A DNA stretch of 50,310 bases from JAHFOW01 sp046350595 (GCA_046350595.1 JAXMAC010000011.1:1-50310); one strand, 5' to 3'; positions 25,108-35,640 are shown, counted from the first letter of the stretch. The notes: a model not told the origin generated them from the letters alone. Translations and numbers: made by a program.

Positions 25108-25749
25108 TTATTTCAATTCCTTTATCACAAACATCCCTTTTGGTGGATTCATAAGCACGGTCTTGATTCGTTCGTGCCATAATTCGCCAAATTCTTTTAT
25201 TTCAGCGTCGCTTCCCTTGCCGGTGACTGCCAGGGGCATAAGTTCTCCCATTTTGGGATTGGCGGGTAGCATGTAATTAAAATAACTAATCTCAACTTTT
25301 TTGTTATTATCCATTCTTTCAAAGATTACCGTGCATACGGCGTCTTCGTCTGATGTCTTTGTTTCATCAAAAGACAGCAGGTGTCCTCGGTTGTACCGTC
25401 CACCACCCAGTCCTTTAAAACCAGTCTCCCCGGCCGCCCCTGTAATTAAAGTAACAACCTGTGAAATAGGGCCGTTTACCTTTTGATCAACGCCGCCTTT
25501 AAAGGTTACCCTGATTTGACCCCGAATGGGGGTTTCATTGCCATACAAGGCTTTTAAGGCTAATTGCGTTAATTTATATGCGCCGGAGACCGCCGGACAT
25601 GAATGCCCGGCCATTTTTATTGCGTCTGTATAGTTGAATACAAATACCGCATCTCTATCCATTGCCCCAAGCGCTATGGCAAGAGGGTCTTTTAGTTTGA
25701 TTGGCTCTACAGTGTCAAAGAAAGCTTTGTTAAATCTTGTCTGTTCCAT
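25108..25749 (-). CDS. FmdE-like protein
   Basis: 213 residues. The motif GHSCPAVSGAYKLTQLALKA, then PIRGQIRVTFKGG, matches the GHxCPxxxxG core of the FmdE family, named after a protein in the formylmethanofuran dehydrogenase operon and often carrying a metal site. A glycine-rich stretch (GFKGLGGGRYNRGH) follows. There is no signal peptide. Its biochemical role in bacteria is not established. It is the first gene of a two-gene unit with the secreted protein downstream. Confidence 0.55.
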   Translation of the reverse strand: MEQTRFNKAFFDTVEPIKLKDPLAIALGAMDRDAVFVFNYTDAIKMAGHSCPAVSGAYKLTQLALKALYGNETPIRGQIRVTFKGGVDQKVNGPISQVVTLITGAAGETGFKGLGGGRYNRGHLLSFDETKTSDEDAVCTVIFERMDNNKKVEISYFNYMLPANPKMGELMPLAVTGKGSDAEIKEFGELWHERIKTVLMNPPKGMFVIKELK

Positions 25750-25933
25750 AAAGTGTGCGTTACTCCTTACATGGGGTTAAATTTTCTGACTTATGCTAAA
25801 GACATAGGTCGTTAATAAACAATAAATGTGTAACTATTCTGAGAAAACATTTTCTGCTAGTTTCGCTGAATAGTTACGTTTTTTGTCATCATTCCGTGTA
25901 TGGTAAGCTTTGTTGCCGCCGGAAGGGCGTAAA

Positions 25934-27667
25934 TCAATCTTCGAGCGTAGAGATGTCTCCCGTTGGCAATCCCAGATCTCTGGCCTTTAGTAACCGGCGC
26001 ATGATTTTGCCGCTGCGTGTTTTGGGCAAGTTTGCGCAAAACTCTATTTCCTTAGGATATGCATGCGCAGCAAGGCGATGTCGTACAAATTTTTTCAGTT
26101 CCTCTTCCAGTTCTTGCGAAGGTTTGAAGTCCTCACGAAGCACCACAAATGCCTTGATAATTTCACCTCTCTCCACATCGGGTTTCCCGATTACGCCCGA
26201 TTCTGCAACGGCCTTGTGTTCAAGTAAGGCGCTTTCTACCTCAAAAGGCCCAACCCGATGGCCGGACGTGTTAATGACATCGTCTGCCCTGCCCACAAAC
26301 CAGAAGTAGCCGTCATCGTCCTTATATGCAGTATCTCCGGTGGCATACCAGCCATTTACATTAAAGTATTCCTTAAACCGCTTTTCGTCGCCCCATACAG
26401 CCCTGAGCATGGAAGGCCATCCGGGTTTTAAGGCTAAAAGACCGTGCTGACCTGCCGGTAGCTCATTGCCCTTGCCGTCGATGATGGCTGCCTTCGTGCC
26501 GGGAAATGGCTTGCCCATGGAACCGGGTTTTATCGGTATGCACGGGTAGTTTGCAATCATGATAGAGCCTGTTTCTGTCTGCCACCAGGTGTCGTGAATA
26601 GGGAGGTTGTAAACCTTTAATCCCCATCGGATAACCTCAGGATTCAGAGGCTCGCCTACGCTGCACATATATCTTAAGCAGCTTAAATCGTATTTTCTTA
26701 CCAGTTCATCGCCGCCTTTCATGAGCATACGCAAGGCGGTTGGCGCCGTGTACCACACGGTAATGTTATACGTTTGGATAATCTCATACCACTTCGCAGC
26801 ATCGAAACGGCCGTCATATACATACGAAGAAATACCGTTCAGCCACGGTCCCCATAATCCATACACCGTTCCCGTTACCCAGCCGGGGTCTGCCGTACAC
26901 CAGTAAATATCGTCGTCTCTTAAATCCAGCGCCCATTTGGTGGTAATGTAATGCGAGATCATGTCGTTATGGACATGGGTCACACCCTTTGGCCGACCCG
27001 TTGTGCCTGAAGTATAGAGGATATAGAGGGGGTCTTCCAGTTCCATCCATTCCATCTCGAACTTGTCGGACGTATTCTTCATCAAGGTCTTATAACACAC
27101 ATCGCCTTCCTCTAGCTCATGATCTTCTTTGTTATTTACCACGACGATGTGTTCTAATTTGGGCAGTTCAAAGAGCACCGTCTCGACGCGTTCTTTTAAT
27201 TCGGGCGTCGTAATCAATACCTTTGCCTCGCTGTTTTGCAAACGGTCGCGCACGGCGTCTGGTCCGAATGCTGAAAACAGAGGCCCTGCAATAGCGCCAA
27301 GCTTGGCAATGGCTATCATGCTGATATAAAGTTCCGGTAATCTTGGTAAAAAAATAAAGACCCGATCGCCTTTTTTCACTCCCAGAGACCGAAGCATATT
27401 GGCGCATTGATCGGAAAGTCGCTTCATCTCCAGGAATGTATACTTCTCACACACGCCATCTGCGCCTTCCCAGTATAATGCGACCTTATTCTTTCTCCAC
27501 GTTTGGGCATGTCTATCTATGGCATCGTAAGCTATATTTACCTTGTTATTCTGCGTGCCGAAAAACTCTTTTTTGATACTTTCCCAGGAAAATTCTTTAT
27601 AGGTCTTTTCATAATCGACAAGACCAATTTCTACGGTTTTTTTATTGATTATTTCTCCACGTTTCAT
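25934..27667 (-). CDS. acsA: Acetyl-CoA synthetase (AMP-forming)
   Basis: 577 residues; activates acetate (or a related short acid) with ATP and CoA through an acyl-AMP. Adenylate-forming motifs are YTSGTTGRPKG, TWWQTETGS, YATGDTAYKDDDGY, GRADDVINTSGHRVGP and the C-terminal PKTRSGKIMRR, whose Lys554 is the catalytic and acetylation-regulated lysine. The N-terminal YWEGADG and the acetyl-pocket region CTADPGWVTGTVYG fit the short-chain Acs group. Its length is nearer the 570-residue AcsA type than the 650-residue Acs. It has its own promoter (27784-27812). An acidic tail (GDISTLED) ends the protein. Confidence 0.9.
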   Translation of the reverse strand: MKRGEIINKKTVEIGLVDYEKTYKEFSWESIKKEFFGTQNNKVNIAYDAIDRHAQTWRKNKVALYWEGADGVCEKYTFLEMKRLSDQCANMLRSLGVKKGDRVFIFLPRLPELYISMIAIAKLGAIAGPLFSAFGPDAVRDRLQNSEAKVLITTPELKERVETVLFELPKLEHIVVVNNKEDHELEEGDVCYKTLMKNTSDKFEMEWMELEDPLYILYTSGTTGRPKGVTHVHNDMISHYITTKWALDLRDDDIYWCTADPGWVTGTVYGLWGPWLNGISSYVYDGRFDAAKWYEIIQTYNITVWYTAPTALRMLMKGGDELVRKYDLSCLRYMCSVGEPLNPEVIRWGLKVYNLPIHDTWWQTETGSIMIANYPCIPIKPGSMGKPFPGTKAAIIDGKGNELPAGQHGLLALKPGWPSMLRAVWGDEKRFKEYFNVNGWYATGDTAYKDDDGYFWFVGRADDVINTSGHRVGPFEVESALLEHKAVAESGVIGKPDVERGEIIKAFVVLREDFKPSQELEEELKKFVRHRLAAHAYPKEIEFCANLPKTRSGKIMRRLLKARDLGLPTGDISTLED

Positions 27668-27739
27668 AAATAATAAAATCCAATGTTTTTATAAAAAAGC
27701 GGCCGAATGTCTCATATGATCTATAGGAATTTCAATACT

Positions 27740-27767
27740 GTAGAGACGCAAGATTTTGCGTCTCTAC
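27740..27767. repeat. Palindromic hairpin between acsA and its promoter
   Basis: GTAGAGACGCAA and TTGCGTCTCTAC (12 bp, perfect) with a 4-nt loop. The common GTAGAGAC-type intergenic palindrome; a variant (GTAGAGACAAGGCA...) occurs at 37632-37658. It would lie in the acsA leader. Confidence 0.65.
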
Positions 27768-27783
27768 TATACTAAAGTATCAT

Positions 27784-27812
27784 TTTATAACACGTACTTT
27801 TTCATAAGTCAA
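27784..27812 (-). promoter_or_regulatory. Sigma70-type promoter for acsA
   Basis: On the minus strand TTGACT (27807-27812), 17 bp, TATAAA (27784-27789), about 117 bp upstream of the acsA start. The palindrome at 27740-27767 falls between promoter and gene. Confidence 0.6.
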
Positions 27813-28003
27813 TGAGAAAGGCATTCTCTATGCCATAACAACCCTTTTGTTTATTCAAATTTTTATGTTTTTGTGCGAATGCCTTTGATATAATCACAAA
27901 AAAATTAAGTATGGGAACTCTGTGCCCGTGCGATATATGCATTGCATGTGGAGGATTTTAAGAAGAAAATGGTTTCTGTCCGTGATGTTATTTCTTATAA
28001 AAA

Positions 28004-29536
28004 ATGAACAATACGATTTCAAACATTTGCCTTTCCCGAATAAGCGAATTTATTGCCTCCCTGCTGGGCTTGCATTTTCCGGAAGAACGTTTGGCTGATC
28101 TTGAACACCGTATCTGTTCCGCCGCCCGTGAATTCGGATTTACGGATATTGACGCATTTATGAAATGGCTTCAATCATATCCATTAACAAGAAATCACAT
28201 AGAGATTTTAGCAAGCCATCTCACCATCGGGGAAACATATTTTTTCCGTGAAAAGGAAGGTTTTTTGGCGCTTGAAGAAACCATCCTGCCAGAACTTGTA
28301 CGGTTAAGGGCGGGAAACGAAAGACGTATCAGGATATGGAGTGCAGGCTGCAGTACCGGCGAAGAGCCTTACTCAATTGCCGTTGCCCTGAGCAGGATGA
28401 TTGTGGATATAAAGGATTGGAACATCACCATTCTTGCCACGGACATTAACCCCCGTTTTCTCAGGAAGGCCTCTCATGGTATATACACCGAATGGTCGTT
28501 CCGCAACGTTCCTCTATGGCTTAAAGATAAATATTTTACGAGCACAAAACACGGACAGTATGAGATACTTTCCACGATTAAAAAAATGGTAACGTTTGCC
28601 TATCTCAATCTGGCAGATGATATTTATCCATCACTGTTAAATAATACTAATGCCATGGATGTGATTTTTTGCCGGAACGTGCTCATGTATTTTACCCCAG
28701 AAAACACCAAAAAGATTATTCAAAAATTTTCTTATTCCCTCGTTGATAGGGGTTGGTTAATGGTTAGTCCGTGCGAGGTTTCAAATGTCCCTTCTTCGCA
28801 GTTGACGCCGGTTCATTTTCCGGGCGCGACAATTTATAGAAAAGAAAATAAGCAGTTTCCACGGGTTGGAGAATTTCTCCCTGGTGATTTTCTGAAATAT
28901 GGAAAAATGGAAGAACCGGTTACTTCGGCTCTGACAACTTTCAAAGACGCCGATAGGATTGTGGTTGAAGATGTTCCTCCACAAACATGTTCCCCCGGAG
29001 AACCGTATGAAATAAAAATTTTAGAAACACAACAAGCGCCTTATGATGAGGCATTTGCGTTGTATAAGCAGTGCCGCTATGAAGAAACAATTCAAAAACT
29101 TACCGAATTACTTTCACGCGATGCCTCAGTGTGCGCCGCATTTCCTTATGATGAAGCTGTTGCCATCCTTTCGCGTTCATACGCCAATCAGGGGCAGTTG
29201 TCTCTTGCGTTGGAGTGGTGCGAACGGGCTATAGCAAAGAACAAGGTAAACCCTGGTTTTCACTATCTCCGCGCGACGATCCTACAGGAACAGGGGCAGG
29301 TTGCGGAATCGGTGAAATCACTGAAACGGGCGCTTTATCTTGACCAGGATTTCACCCTGGCACATTTTGCGCTGGGAATTTTGTGCCAGACCATGGGAAA
29401 ATTACAAGAGTCTCATAAGCATTTTGAAAACGCCCTTTCTCTTTTAAACGTACATTCTGATGACGAAATTGTACCGGAATCAGAGGGAATAACCGTGAAA
29501 AGGCTCACGGAAATTATTATGTCAACAAGGCATTAA
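28004..29536 (+). CDS. cheR: CheR-type methyltransferase with C-terminal TPR repeats (WspC-like)
   Basis: 510 residues. An N-terminal CheR helical domain (about 10-75) precedes the SAM-dependent methyltransferase (about 80-275: LTIGETYFFRE, IWSAGCSTGEEPYSIA, ATDINPRFL, FCRNVLMYFTPEN). After a linker come TPR repeats (about 350-490: EAFALYKQCRYEETIQKL, ALEWCERAIAKNKVNPGFHY, AHFALGILCQTMGKLQES). It methylates glutamates of chemoreceptors. The TPR-bearing form is characteristic of WspC and other alternative-function chemosensory systems. The frame is fully intact, unlike the four che genes after it. Confidence 0.88.
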   Translation: MNNTISNICLSRISEFIASLLGLHFPEERLADLEHRICSAAREFGFTDIDAFMKWLQSYPLTRNHIEILASHLTIGETYFFREKEGFLALEETILPELVRLRAGNERRIRIWSAGCSTGEEPYSIAVALSRMIVDIKDWNITILATDINPRFLRKASHGIYTEWSFRNVPLWLKDKYFTSTKHGQYEILSTIKKMVTFAYLNLADDIYPSLLNNTNAMDVIFCRNVLMYFTPENTKKIIQKFSYSLVDRGWLMVSPCEVSNVPSSQLTPVHFPGATIYRKENKQFPRVGEFLPGDFLKYGKMEEPVTSALTTFKDADRIVVEDVPPQTCSPGEPYEIKILETQQAPYDEAFALYKQCRYEETIQKLTELLSRDASVCAAFPYDEAVAILSRSYANQGQLSLALEWCERAIAKNKVNPGFHYLRATILQEQGQVAESVKSLKRALYLDQDFTLAHFALGILCQTMGKLQESHKHFENALSLLNVHSDDEIVPESEGITVKRLTEIIMSTRH

Positions 29537-29581
29537 TGTCTTATAAATAATATTTTGACACTTTCAGCAAAAATATTTTAA

Positions 29582-29609
29582 GTAGTGGCAAGGCGCGCCT
29601 TGCCACTAC
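29582..29609. repeat. Perfect 28-bp palindrome
   Basis: GTAGTGGCAAGGCG followed directly by its reverse complement, with GGCGCGCC at the centre. Located 45 bp after the cheR stop. Related to the shorter hairpin at 9791-9816. Confidence 0.75.
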
Positions 29610-29666
29610 GGTCTTTTCCGACTCGTTCGGGTTAGGGTAGATGGTTGAGGTTGAAACCTGTTTGTA

Positions 29667-29734
29667 GTAGCGACTTCAGTCGCTTTCGAAAAAGAGATAG
29701 TTGTGAAGATGCGACGTCCGAAGACCTCACAACA
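29667..29734. repeat. Dispersed inverted repeat, family A (degenerate copy)
   Basis: The left end GTAGCGACTTCAGTCGCTTT is intact; the right end (GCGACGTCCGAAGACCTCAC) has diverged. It lies between cheR and cheW. Confidence 0.6.
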
Positions 29735-29765
29735 AATTTAATTTCTCATACAGACTATTCATCTT

Positions 29766-30396
29766 ATGAAAGAAAATACGAAACCGCAATCAACACAAAG
29801 AAAAGAAGTGGATTCTGACAGAATCCAGGGACATCCGCAGCGTGGAGCAACTATTTCCGATCCGGAAAAGCAGAAAATTTTAAGGCAAAGGGCGAAGGCG
29901 CTTGCACAGGAACCCGTTAAGAAAGAAGCTGCCGAAGAGTACCTTGAGGTTTTAGAATTTCTTCTGGCTTATGAAAAGTATGCAATTGAATCAAAGTATA
30001 TTCGTGAAGTTTATCCCTGAAAGAATTCACGCCACTGCCCTGTACGCCGCCGTTTGTATTCGGTATTATCAATGTACGCGGACAGATTTTCTCCGTGATT
30101 GAACTGAAAAATTCTTTGAACTTCCCGAAAAAGGTATTTCCAACCTGAACAAGGTCATTATTATTTCTACCGACGAACCGGTTATGAATGGGGTTGCAGG
30201 GATGGAGTTTGGCATACTTGCAGACGCCATTCTGTGTGTGCGATTGATTCCCGTGCATGAAATTCAACCGACCCTTCCCACGCTTACGGGGATTCGGGGA
30301 GAATATCTCAAAGGGATTACCAAAGACAGGGTGGTTATTTTAGATGGAAAGAAACTTTTGTCTGACAAAAAAATTATCGTTAACGAACAGGTTTAA
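29766..30396 (+). pseudogene. cheW: CheW-like adaptor, frameshifted as sequenced
   Basis: The first frame (29766-30020) encodes a basic, charged N-terminus and the start of a CheW domain (LEFLLAYEKYAIESKYIREVYP). Adding one C near 30014 continues it as LKEFTPLPCTPPFVFGIINV, then RGQIFSVIEL; adding one A near 30110 gives KKFFELPEKGISNLNKVIII and then the frame 30184-30396 (GMEFGILADAILCVRLIPVH). Together these make a complete CheW (P-FVxGIINVRG is diagnostic), about 210 residues. CheW links chemoreceptors to CheA. Both shifts are single-base losses in homopolymers (CCC, AAAAA), so base-calling error is likely, but a real pseudogene cannot be excluded. Confidence 0.75.
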
Positions 30397-30420
30397 GGGT
30401 AAGTATAATGGCAATTTGTT

Positions 30421-30706
30421 TGGAGGAGCGACTTCAGTCGCTGCCTTGACGTATAGGATTTCAGGTTTGTTGTAGGGCAACCCTTTAGGGTTGCACGATA
30501 TGCAATGTCATTAAGTTAAGCTACCCGCCGTAAAAGTCCCCCTTAGTAAAGGGGATTTAGGGGTTGTTTTTAATCAAATAACTCTTAACTTAATGACATT
30601 GCGTGGCAAGGCTAAAGCCTCGCCCTACGTGTGATTGCGAAAAAAGTCGCCGGATGCCTGATTTAAAAAGAAAATTATGAAGATATGACGACTGAAGTCG
30701 TCACTA
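30421..30706. repeat. Nested palindromic repeats (family A enclosing others)
   Basis: The outer ends are those of family A (AGCGACTTCAGTCGCT at 30425; ACTGAAGTCGTCACTAC ending 30706). Inside is a GTAGGGC (30472-30478)/GCCCTAC (30622-30628) pair. Inside that is a perfect 19-bp pair GCAATGTCATTAAGTTAAG (30502-30520) and its complement (30584-30602), and inside that a C/G-run repeat (30536-30571). No gene is present. Confidence 0.75.
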
Positions 30707-30732
30707 CAAACTTGCGGTTAATAGGAGATACG

Positions 30733-32711
30733 ATGGTGGGTTTTATTATCAAGAGCTTAAAAGAAAGTTGATTTTGCTGTTTTTTGGTTGTTTCTCTCGT
30801 GCCTCTTGCAGTTGTGGGGTATTTGAGTTACTCATCGGGTAAGGAAACTTTAAAACGAGAATTTTCGGACAGCCTTACTACAATTTCACGATCGGGAAAC
30901 GGCCATTATTCTCTACCTGAGGGCAAAGGCAGGCCGGATAATAGATTTTTAGTTCGGATGGATTCTTGCGCGATAGCCTGGAAAAGATAAGTCAGAAATC
31001 TCCGGATGCAAAGAGGTTGTCTGAGGAATTAAGCAGGCATTTCATGGAAAACAAGAAACCCCTTGACGCCGAGATTTATGGGATACACGTGCTTGATGTG
31101 GAAGGTACGGTGATTGCCTCCACAGAAAGAGTATGGTCGGGACTGATAAATCGGCCGAACCTTACTTTGTTGAGGGTAAAAAAGGTGTTTACATAAAAAG
31201 CGTCTACTACTCTGAAAGAGAAGGAAATATCTTATTGCAATAGCTGCCCCCATAATAGCCATGTCAAAAAAAGAAGTGATCGGTGTGATGGTTAATCGGT
31301 ATGAACTGACAGGATTGAATAAAATTACGACCGATAGAGAAGGCATGGGTCAGACGGGCGAGGTCTATATCGTTGGCAAGGATGGATATATGATTACCCA
31401 GTCGAGATTCGTGGATGATGCGATCCTGAAGCAACGTGTTGATACGGAGCCTGTTAAATTGTTTCATAAGCAGAAAAAAAACACGACGGGCATTTATCCG
31501 GATTACCGGGGTATACCGGTCGTTGGGGCGTCTATGGGCGATGAGTTGGAAGAGGAGTTTGGGCTGGGTTGGGTTATTATGGCAGAGGTTGATAGCGTTG
31601 AGGCGTTTGCGCCGGCAAAAACGATAGGGTTGAGAATTTTGTGGACAGGCACTGGGGCAGGCATTGTGGTGGCGATTATTGCGTATTTTGTAGCAAGAAG
31701 GATAGCAAACCCCATGGTGAGAATATCCGATCAAATTGCCCGGGTTGGCGACGGAGACCTGACCGTTCAAATACCCTATAATTACCGGCGGGATGAAGTT
31801 GGCATTCTTGCAAAAACGCTCGTCAGGATGGTGGCCGGTCTCAGGGATGTGACCCGGGGGATTATGGAGGGTGAATGTCCTGAGTTCTACCGCCAACGAA
31901 ATACTTGCATCAACTTGGCGCAGGTTGCTTCCAGTTCGTCTGAAACTGCCACGGCAGTAAGTCAAACGACGACAACGGTGGAGGAAGTAAAACAGACCAC
32001 ACAGGTTTCTGTTCAAAAAGCAACCAATGTTTCTGATAAGGCGCAAAAGACCCTGCAAATATCGCAGACCGGCAAGAAGTCCGTGGAAGACACCATTAAC
32101 GGTATGCATCGTATTCTGGAACAAATGGCGGCTATTTCTGAAAGTATCGAGAGACTGAGCGAACAGAGACAGGCGATCGGAGAGATCGTTGCAACAGTTG
32201 ACGATCTGGCAGAACAGACAAATCTCCTCTCTGTTAATGCCTCGATTGAGGCGGCAAAGGCGGGAGAAGAGGGAAAGGGCTTTGCGGTGGTGGCGCAGGA
32301 GATACGGCATCTTGCAGAGCTATCAAAACAGGCGACAACGCAGGTGCGGAATATCCTGAATAATATTCAAAAATCCACCAGCACGGCGGTAATGGCAACC
32401 GAACAGGGAAGTAAGGCTGTAGAGCAGGGGTAAAGCAATCATCTCAGGCAGGCGAATCAATACAGGCGCTTGCGGATAGTGTTATCGAGGCAGCGCAGGC
32501 GGTATCCCAGATTGTTGCGTCAAGTCAGCAACAGCTTATCGGCATGGACCAGGTTGCTATGGCGATGGAAAATATCAAGCAGGCAAGCTTATGCAAAACG
32601 CCGCCGGCACAAAACAATCAGAAAAAGGCAGTGCAAAATTTAACTGAGTTAGGCCAAAAGGTTGAAACAATTAGTGGAACGGTACAAGGTTTGACATTTT
32701 TTTGTTGTTAG
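30733..32711 (+). pseudogene. Methyl-accepting chemotaxis protein, frameshifted as sequenced
   Basis: AGGAG precedes the ATG at 30733. Joining frames gives an N-terminal TM (LILLF then LVVSLVPLAVVGYL), an extracytoplasmic Cache-like domain (SVYYSEREGN, GEVYIVGKDGYMITQSRF), a second TM (near 31640-31700), HAMP (ISDQIARVGDGDLTVQIP) and a methyl-accepting signalling domain with the hairpin tip EQTNLLSVNASIEAAKAGEE, then GKGFAVVAQEIRHLAELSKQ. The 31261-32433 segment is open except for a short out-of-frame patch near 31870-31915; disruptions also occur near 30765, 30785, 30890, 30950, 31140, 31230, 32430 and 32590, mostly in homopolymers. Both gains and losses of a base are seen. It would sense an external ligand and drive CheA. 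Confidence 0.75.
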
Positions 32712-33305
32712 CGACTTTAGCGCTTTTATTTTGGATTTGAAATATTACAAGTCGTTACTTCATAATGAACAAAACGATGGATGCTATGTATGATTACTAC
32801 GGAGGAACCGTATTCGTAAGAGTCACGTGTTTTGTGGAGAACTAATTTCGAGCTTGCAATGATACAAGTTATGCAATCATTACAAGCAGATGTGAAATGC
32901 TGGGCAATGTATTATCACATTCTCGTGCGTATAGATTTTGGAAAGATTGAACATGGTTTGAAGACAACCCCGTGACTGGAATATGAATCCCCCTTTAAAT
33001 ATAGTGATCGCAAGATACGCAATGAAACTTACCAGTTTTGAATTATATTCCAATTCGGTGAAACATGGATATGTTACATCACCGGAGGGGATGTGGTCAA
33101 GCGTGCACCTTTCATGCGAGATTTTGGTGAAGAATGGCTAAAGGAAAAGTGGAGCGCGTATCCTATAACGGATATGGGCAATGGTTGGGATGATTAAAAG
33201 CGTGTAATTAACGACTTTGCGTTTCTTGTATTTCGAGTCTTTTGTTCGAATTATGAGAAACTAAAGTGTTACGAACCAACGAATGGGAATATCAGGTGAG
33301 TTAGC
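32712..33305. other. 594-bp spacer with possible decayed small ORFs
   Basis: No intact gene. Two weak coding traces on the plus strand: a 26-codon frame MNKTMDAMYDYYGGTVF near 32765-32845, whose start resembles short DUF104-type antitoxins, and a frame ending at 33197 (GETWICYITGGDVVKRAPFM, then RDFGEEWLKEKW) interrupted by a TGA near 33042. Both are guesses from reading only. The next gene, cheA, starts at 33306. Confidence 0.3.
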
Positions 33306-35640
33306 GTGGACAAAAAGGAAAGTGAATTTCTCAAAAGACTTTTAAAGACGTTCAGGATTGAGGCGAAAGAGCATCTTGACACGATGTCTTCAGGAATCCT
33401 GGAACTTGAAAAGTCGCCATCTGCCGAAAAACGGATGGAAATTATTGAACACATGTTCCGGGAAGCCCACAGTTTAAAAGGCGCCGCCCGCACCGTTAAC
33501 CTGGTTAACATCGGTTCGGTCTGTCAATCGTTGGAAGGCGTCTTTGCCGCGTTGAAGCGTCAGGAAATCTCTCTCTCCGCGCAATTATTTAACGTGCTTT
33601 ATCAGACGCTTGATATCCTTACCGGTTTGTCCGGTGAGACCGAACAAACAGGCGCAGAAAGGCCGCCCGTTGAAAAACTTATCAATGAGCTTGAAAATAT
33701 CGCGCATGGCGGGACTGAACCATTGCAGAGGAAGTGGTAAGAGAGGAAGTTAAAAAAGAGGAAAAACCTTGTGTCATATCAAAGCCGGAAGTCACAAACC
33801 TTTTGATGCGGGGAAATCCATACCGGCAGAGGTGATAAAAGGTATCTACAAAAAAGTTGTATGCGCTCTTGCTGCAATCGGAAGAAATGCTTTCCGCAAA
33901 ACTCATGACAATCAGCGTGCCGCCGATGTTCGGGATATCATAGTTATGCTTGAACAGTGGAAGAAGGAATTTGCGAAGGTGCTGCCTGATGTAAGGTTTA
34001 AAGCGCAAAGTTCAAACCGCCGGTTCCGTGATATGGGGGAAAAAACAACATCATCGTCAGGAGGTTTAACATCAACGGGGAAATGAGCGGCCTGTCAGCG
34101 ACAGACTCATCGAGTTTTTGGACTGGAATTATATTTACCTGCAATCTTTGGAAAACAAATTAAAAACAGTATCAAGGTTTATAGAACAGGACAAACGTTC
34201 TTTCGGGATTATGGTGAATAATGTCCTGACGGACACAAAGAAATTGCTCATGATTCCTTTTTCTTCTGTTTTCAGAGTTTTCCAAGATTTGTCCGTGAGA
34301 TTGCCAAAGAACAGGAAAAAAAGTGGAATTTGTCATTCAGGGAAGCGACATAGAAATTGACCGTCGGGTGCTGGATGAAATGAAAGATCCGCTTATGCAC
34401 CTGGTGAGAAATTGTATCGACCATGGCATCGAAAAATCAGAAGTTCGGGAACAGAAGAAAAAACCTCACCTGGGAACTATTACGGTTGCCATATCACAGA
34501 AAGACAGCAATAAGGTTGAAATTCTTATTTCAGACGATGGGGCAAAATTGGGCGTAAAGGTGAAGTATGCCGCATTGAAACTCGGTGTTATCTCTCCGAA
34601 AGACGCCGACACGCTGAGCGAACAGGATGCCCTGTCGCTTATATTCAAATCAGGCGTTTCCACAAGCCCCATCATTACGGATATTTCAGGGAGGGGATTG
34701 GCCTTGCTATTGTGAAAGAAAAGATAGAAAAATCAGGCGGGGTTGTATTTCTTGAAACGCATCCCGGCGTCGGAACGATGTTTCATTATCCTGCCCATGA
34801 CCCTTGCAACATTTTTTGGGGTGCTTGTTCAGGTTGAAGAACAAGCCTTCGTCATACCTACGATAAATGTGGAGCAGGTGGTGCGGGTCAGAGAGGATGA
34901 AATTAAAACCGTTGAAAACAGGGAAACCATACAGATTGACGGACGTATAGTTTCTCTTGCCCGATTGAGCGCCGTTCTGGAATTTTTTCACGGAAAGCGA
35001 AAAAAGAGAAGAATTCAGGGTATATTATTGCAGTAATACTCTTTTCCTCAGATAAACGCATTGCCTTTGTTGTAGATAAGGTGTTGGGTGAACAAGAGGT
35101 GTTGGTTAAAAATCTTGGCAAACAGTTATTTCGCGTAAGAAATATTGCAGGGGCGACAGTGTTAGGGAACGGAAAATTGTGCCCATTCTGAATGTTCCCG
35201 ATGTGTTACAATCAGCTACAAAAATTTCCGGTTATCCGGTAAAAATTTCTGTTCGGGAGGGCGTTGGAAAGGAAGAAAAAGAAGTCCATCCTTGTCGTGG
35301 AGGATTCTATTACTTCCGGATGTTGCTGAAAAATATCCTGGAAACAGCCGGATATCAGGTAAAGGTTGCCGTTGATGGTATGGATGCCTTTACGGCGCTC
35401 AGAACCGAAGATGTCGATCTGGTCGTATCTGATGTGGATATGCCCAGGATGAACGGGTTTGACCTGACAACGAAGATTCAGGGCGATACAAAACTGGCCG
35501 AGATGCCCGTGGTGCTGGTGACTGCGCTCGATTCACGGGAAGACCGTGAACGCGGTATTGACGTAGGCGCAAATGCCTATATTGTCAAGAGCAGTTTTGA
35601 CCAGAGTAACTTGCTGGAAGTCGTGAAAAGATTGATTTAA
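33306..35640 (+). pseudogene. cheA: Hybrid CheA kinase with C-terminal receiver (WspE-like), frameshifted as sequenced
   Basis: A GTG start. The pieces in order are: HPt domain with the phospho-accepting His in REAHSLKGAARTVNL (33306-33720); linker (LYALLLQSEEMLSAKLM readable in a shifted frame near 33850); dimerisation and ATPase region (LMHLVRNCIDHGIEKSE, ILISDDG, ISGRGL, 34323-34710); CheW-like regulatory domain (VPTI/VIPTINVEQVVRV, IDGRIVSLARLSAVL, then IAFVVDKVLGEQEVLVKNLG); and a receiver (VDLVVSDVDMPRMNGFDL, VVLVTALDS) ending at 35640. All domains of a CheA-REC hybrid are present but at least seven indels break the frame. This architecture is that of WspE/FrzE-type kinases. Confidence 0.75.

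Noticed and set aside
31264..32310. Long (348-codon) minus-strand ORF
   Set aside because: It is antisense to the MCP signalling domain, whose motifs are unmistakable on the plus strand, and has an unnatural Arg/Asn/Cys-rich composition.
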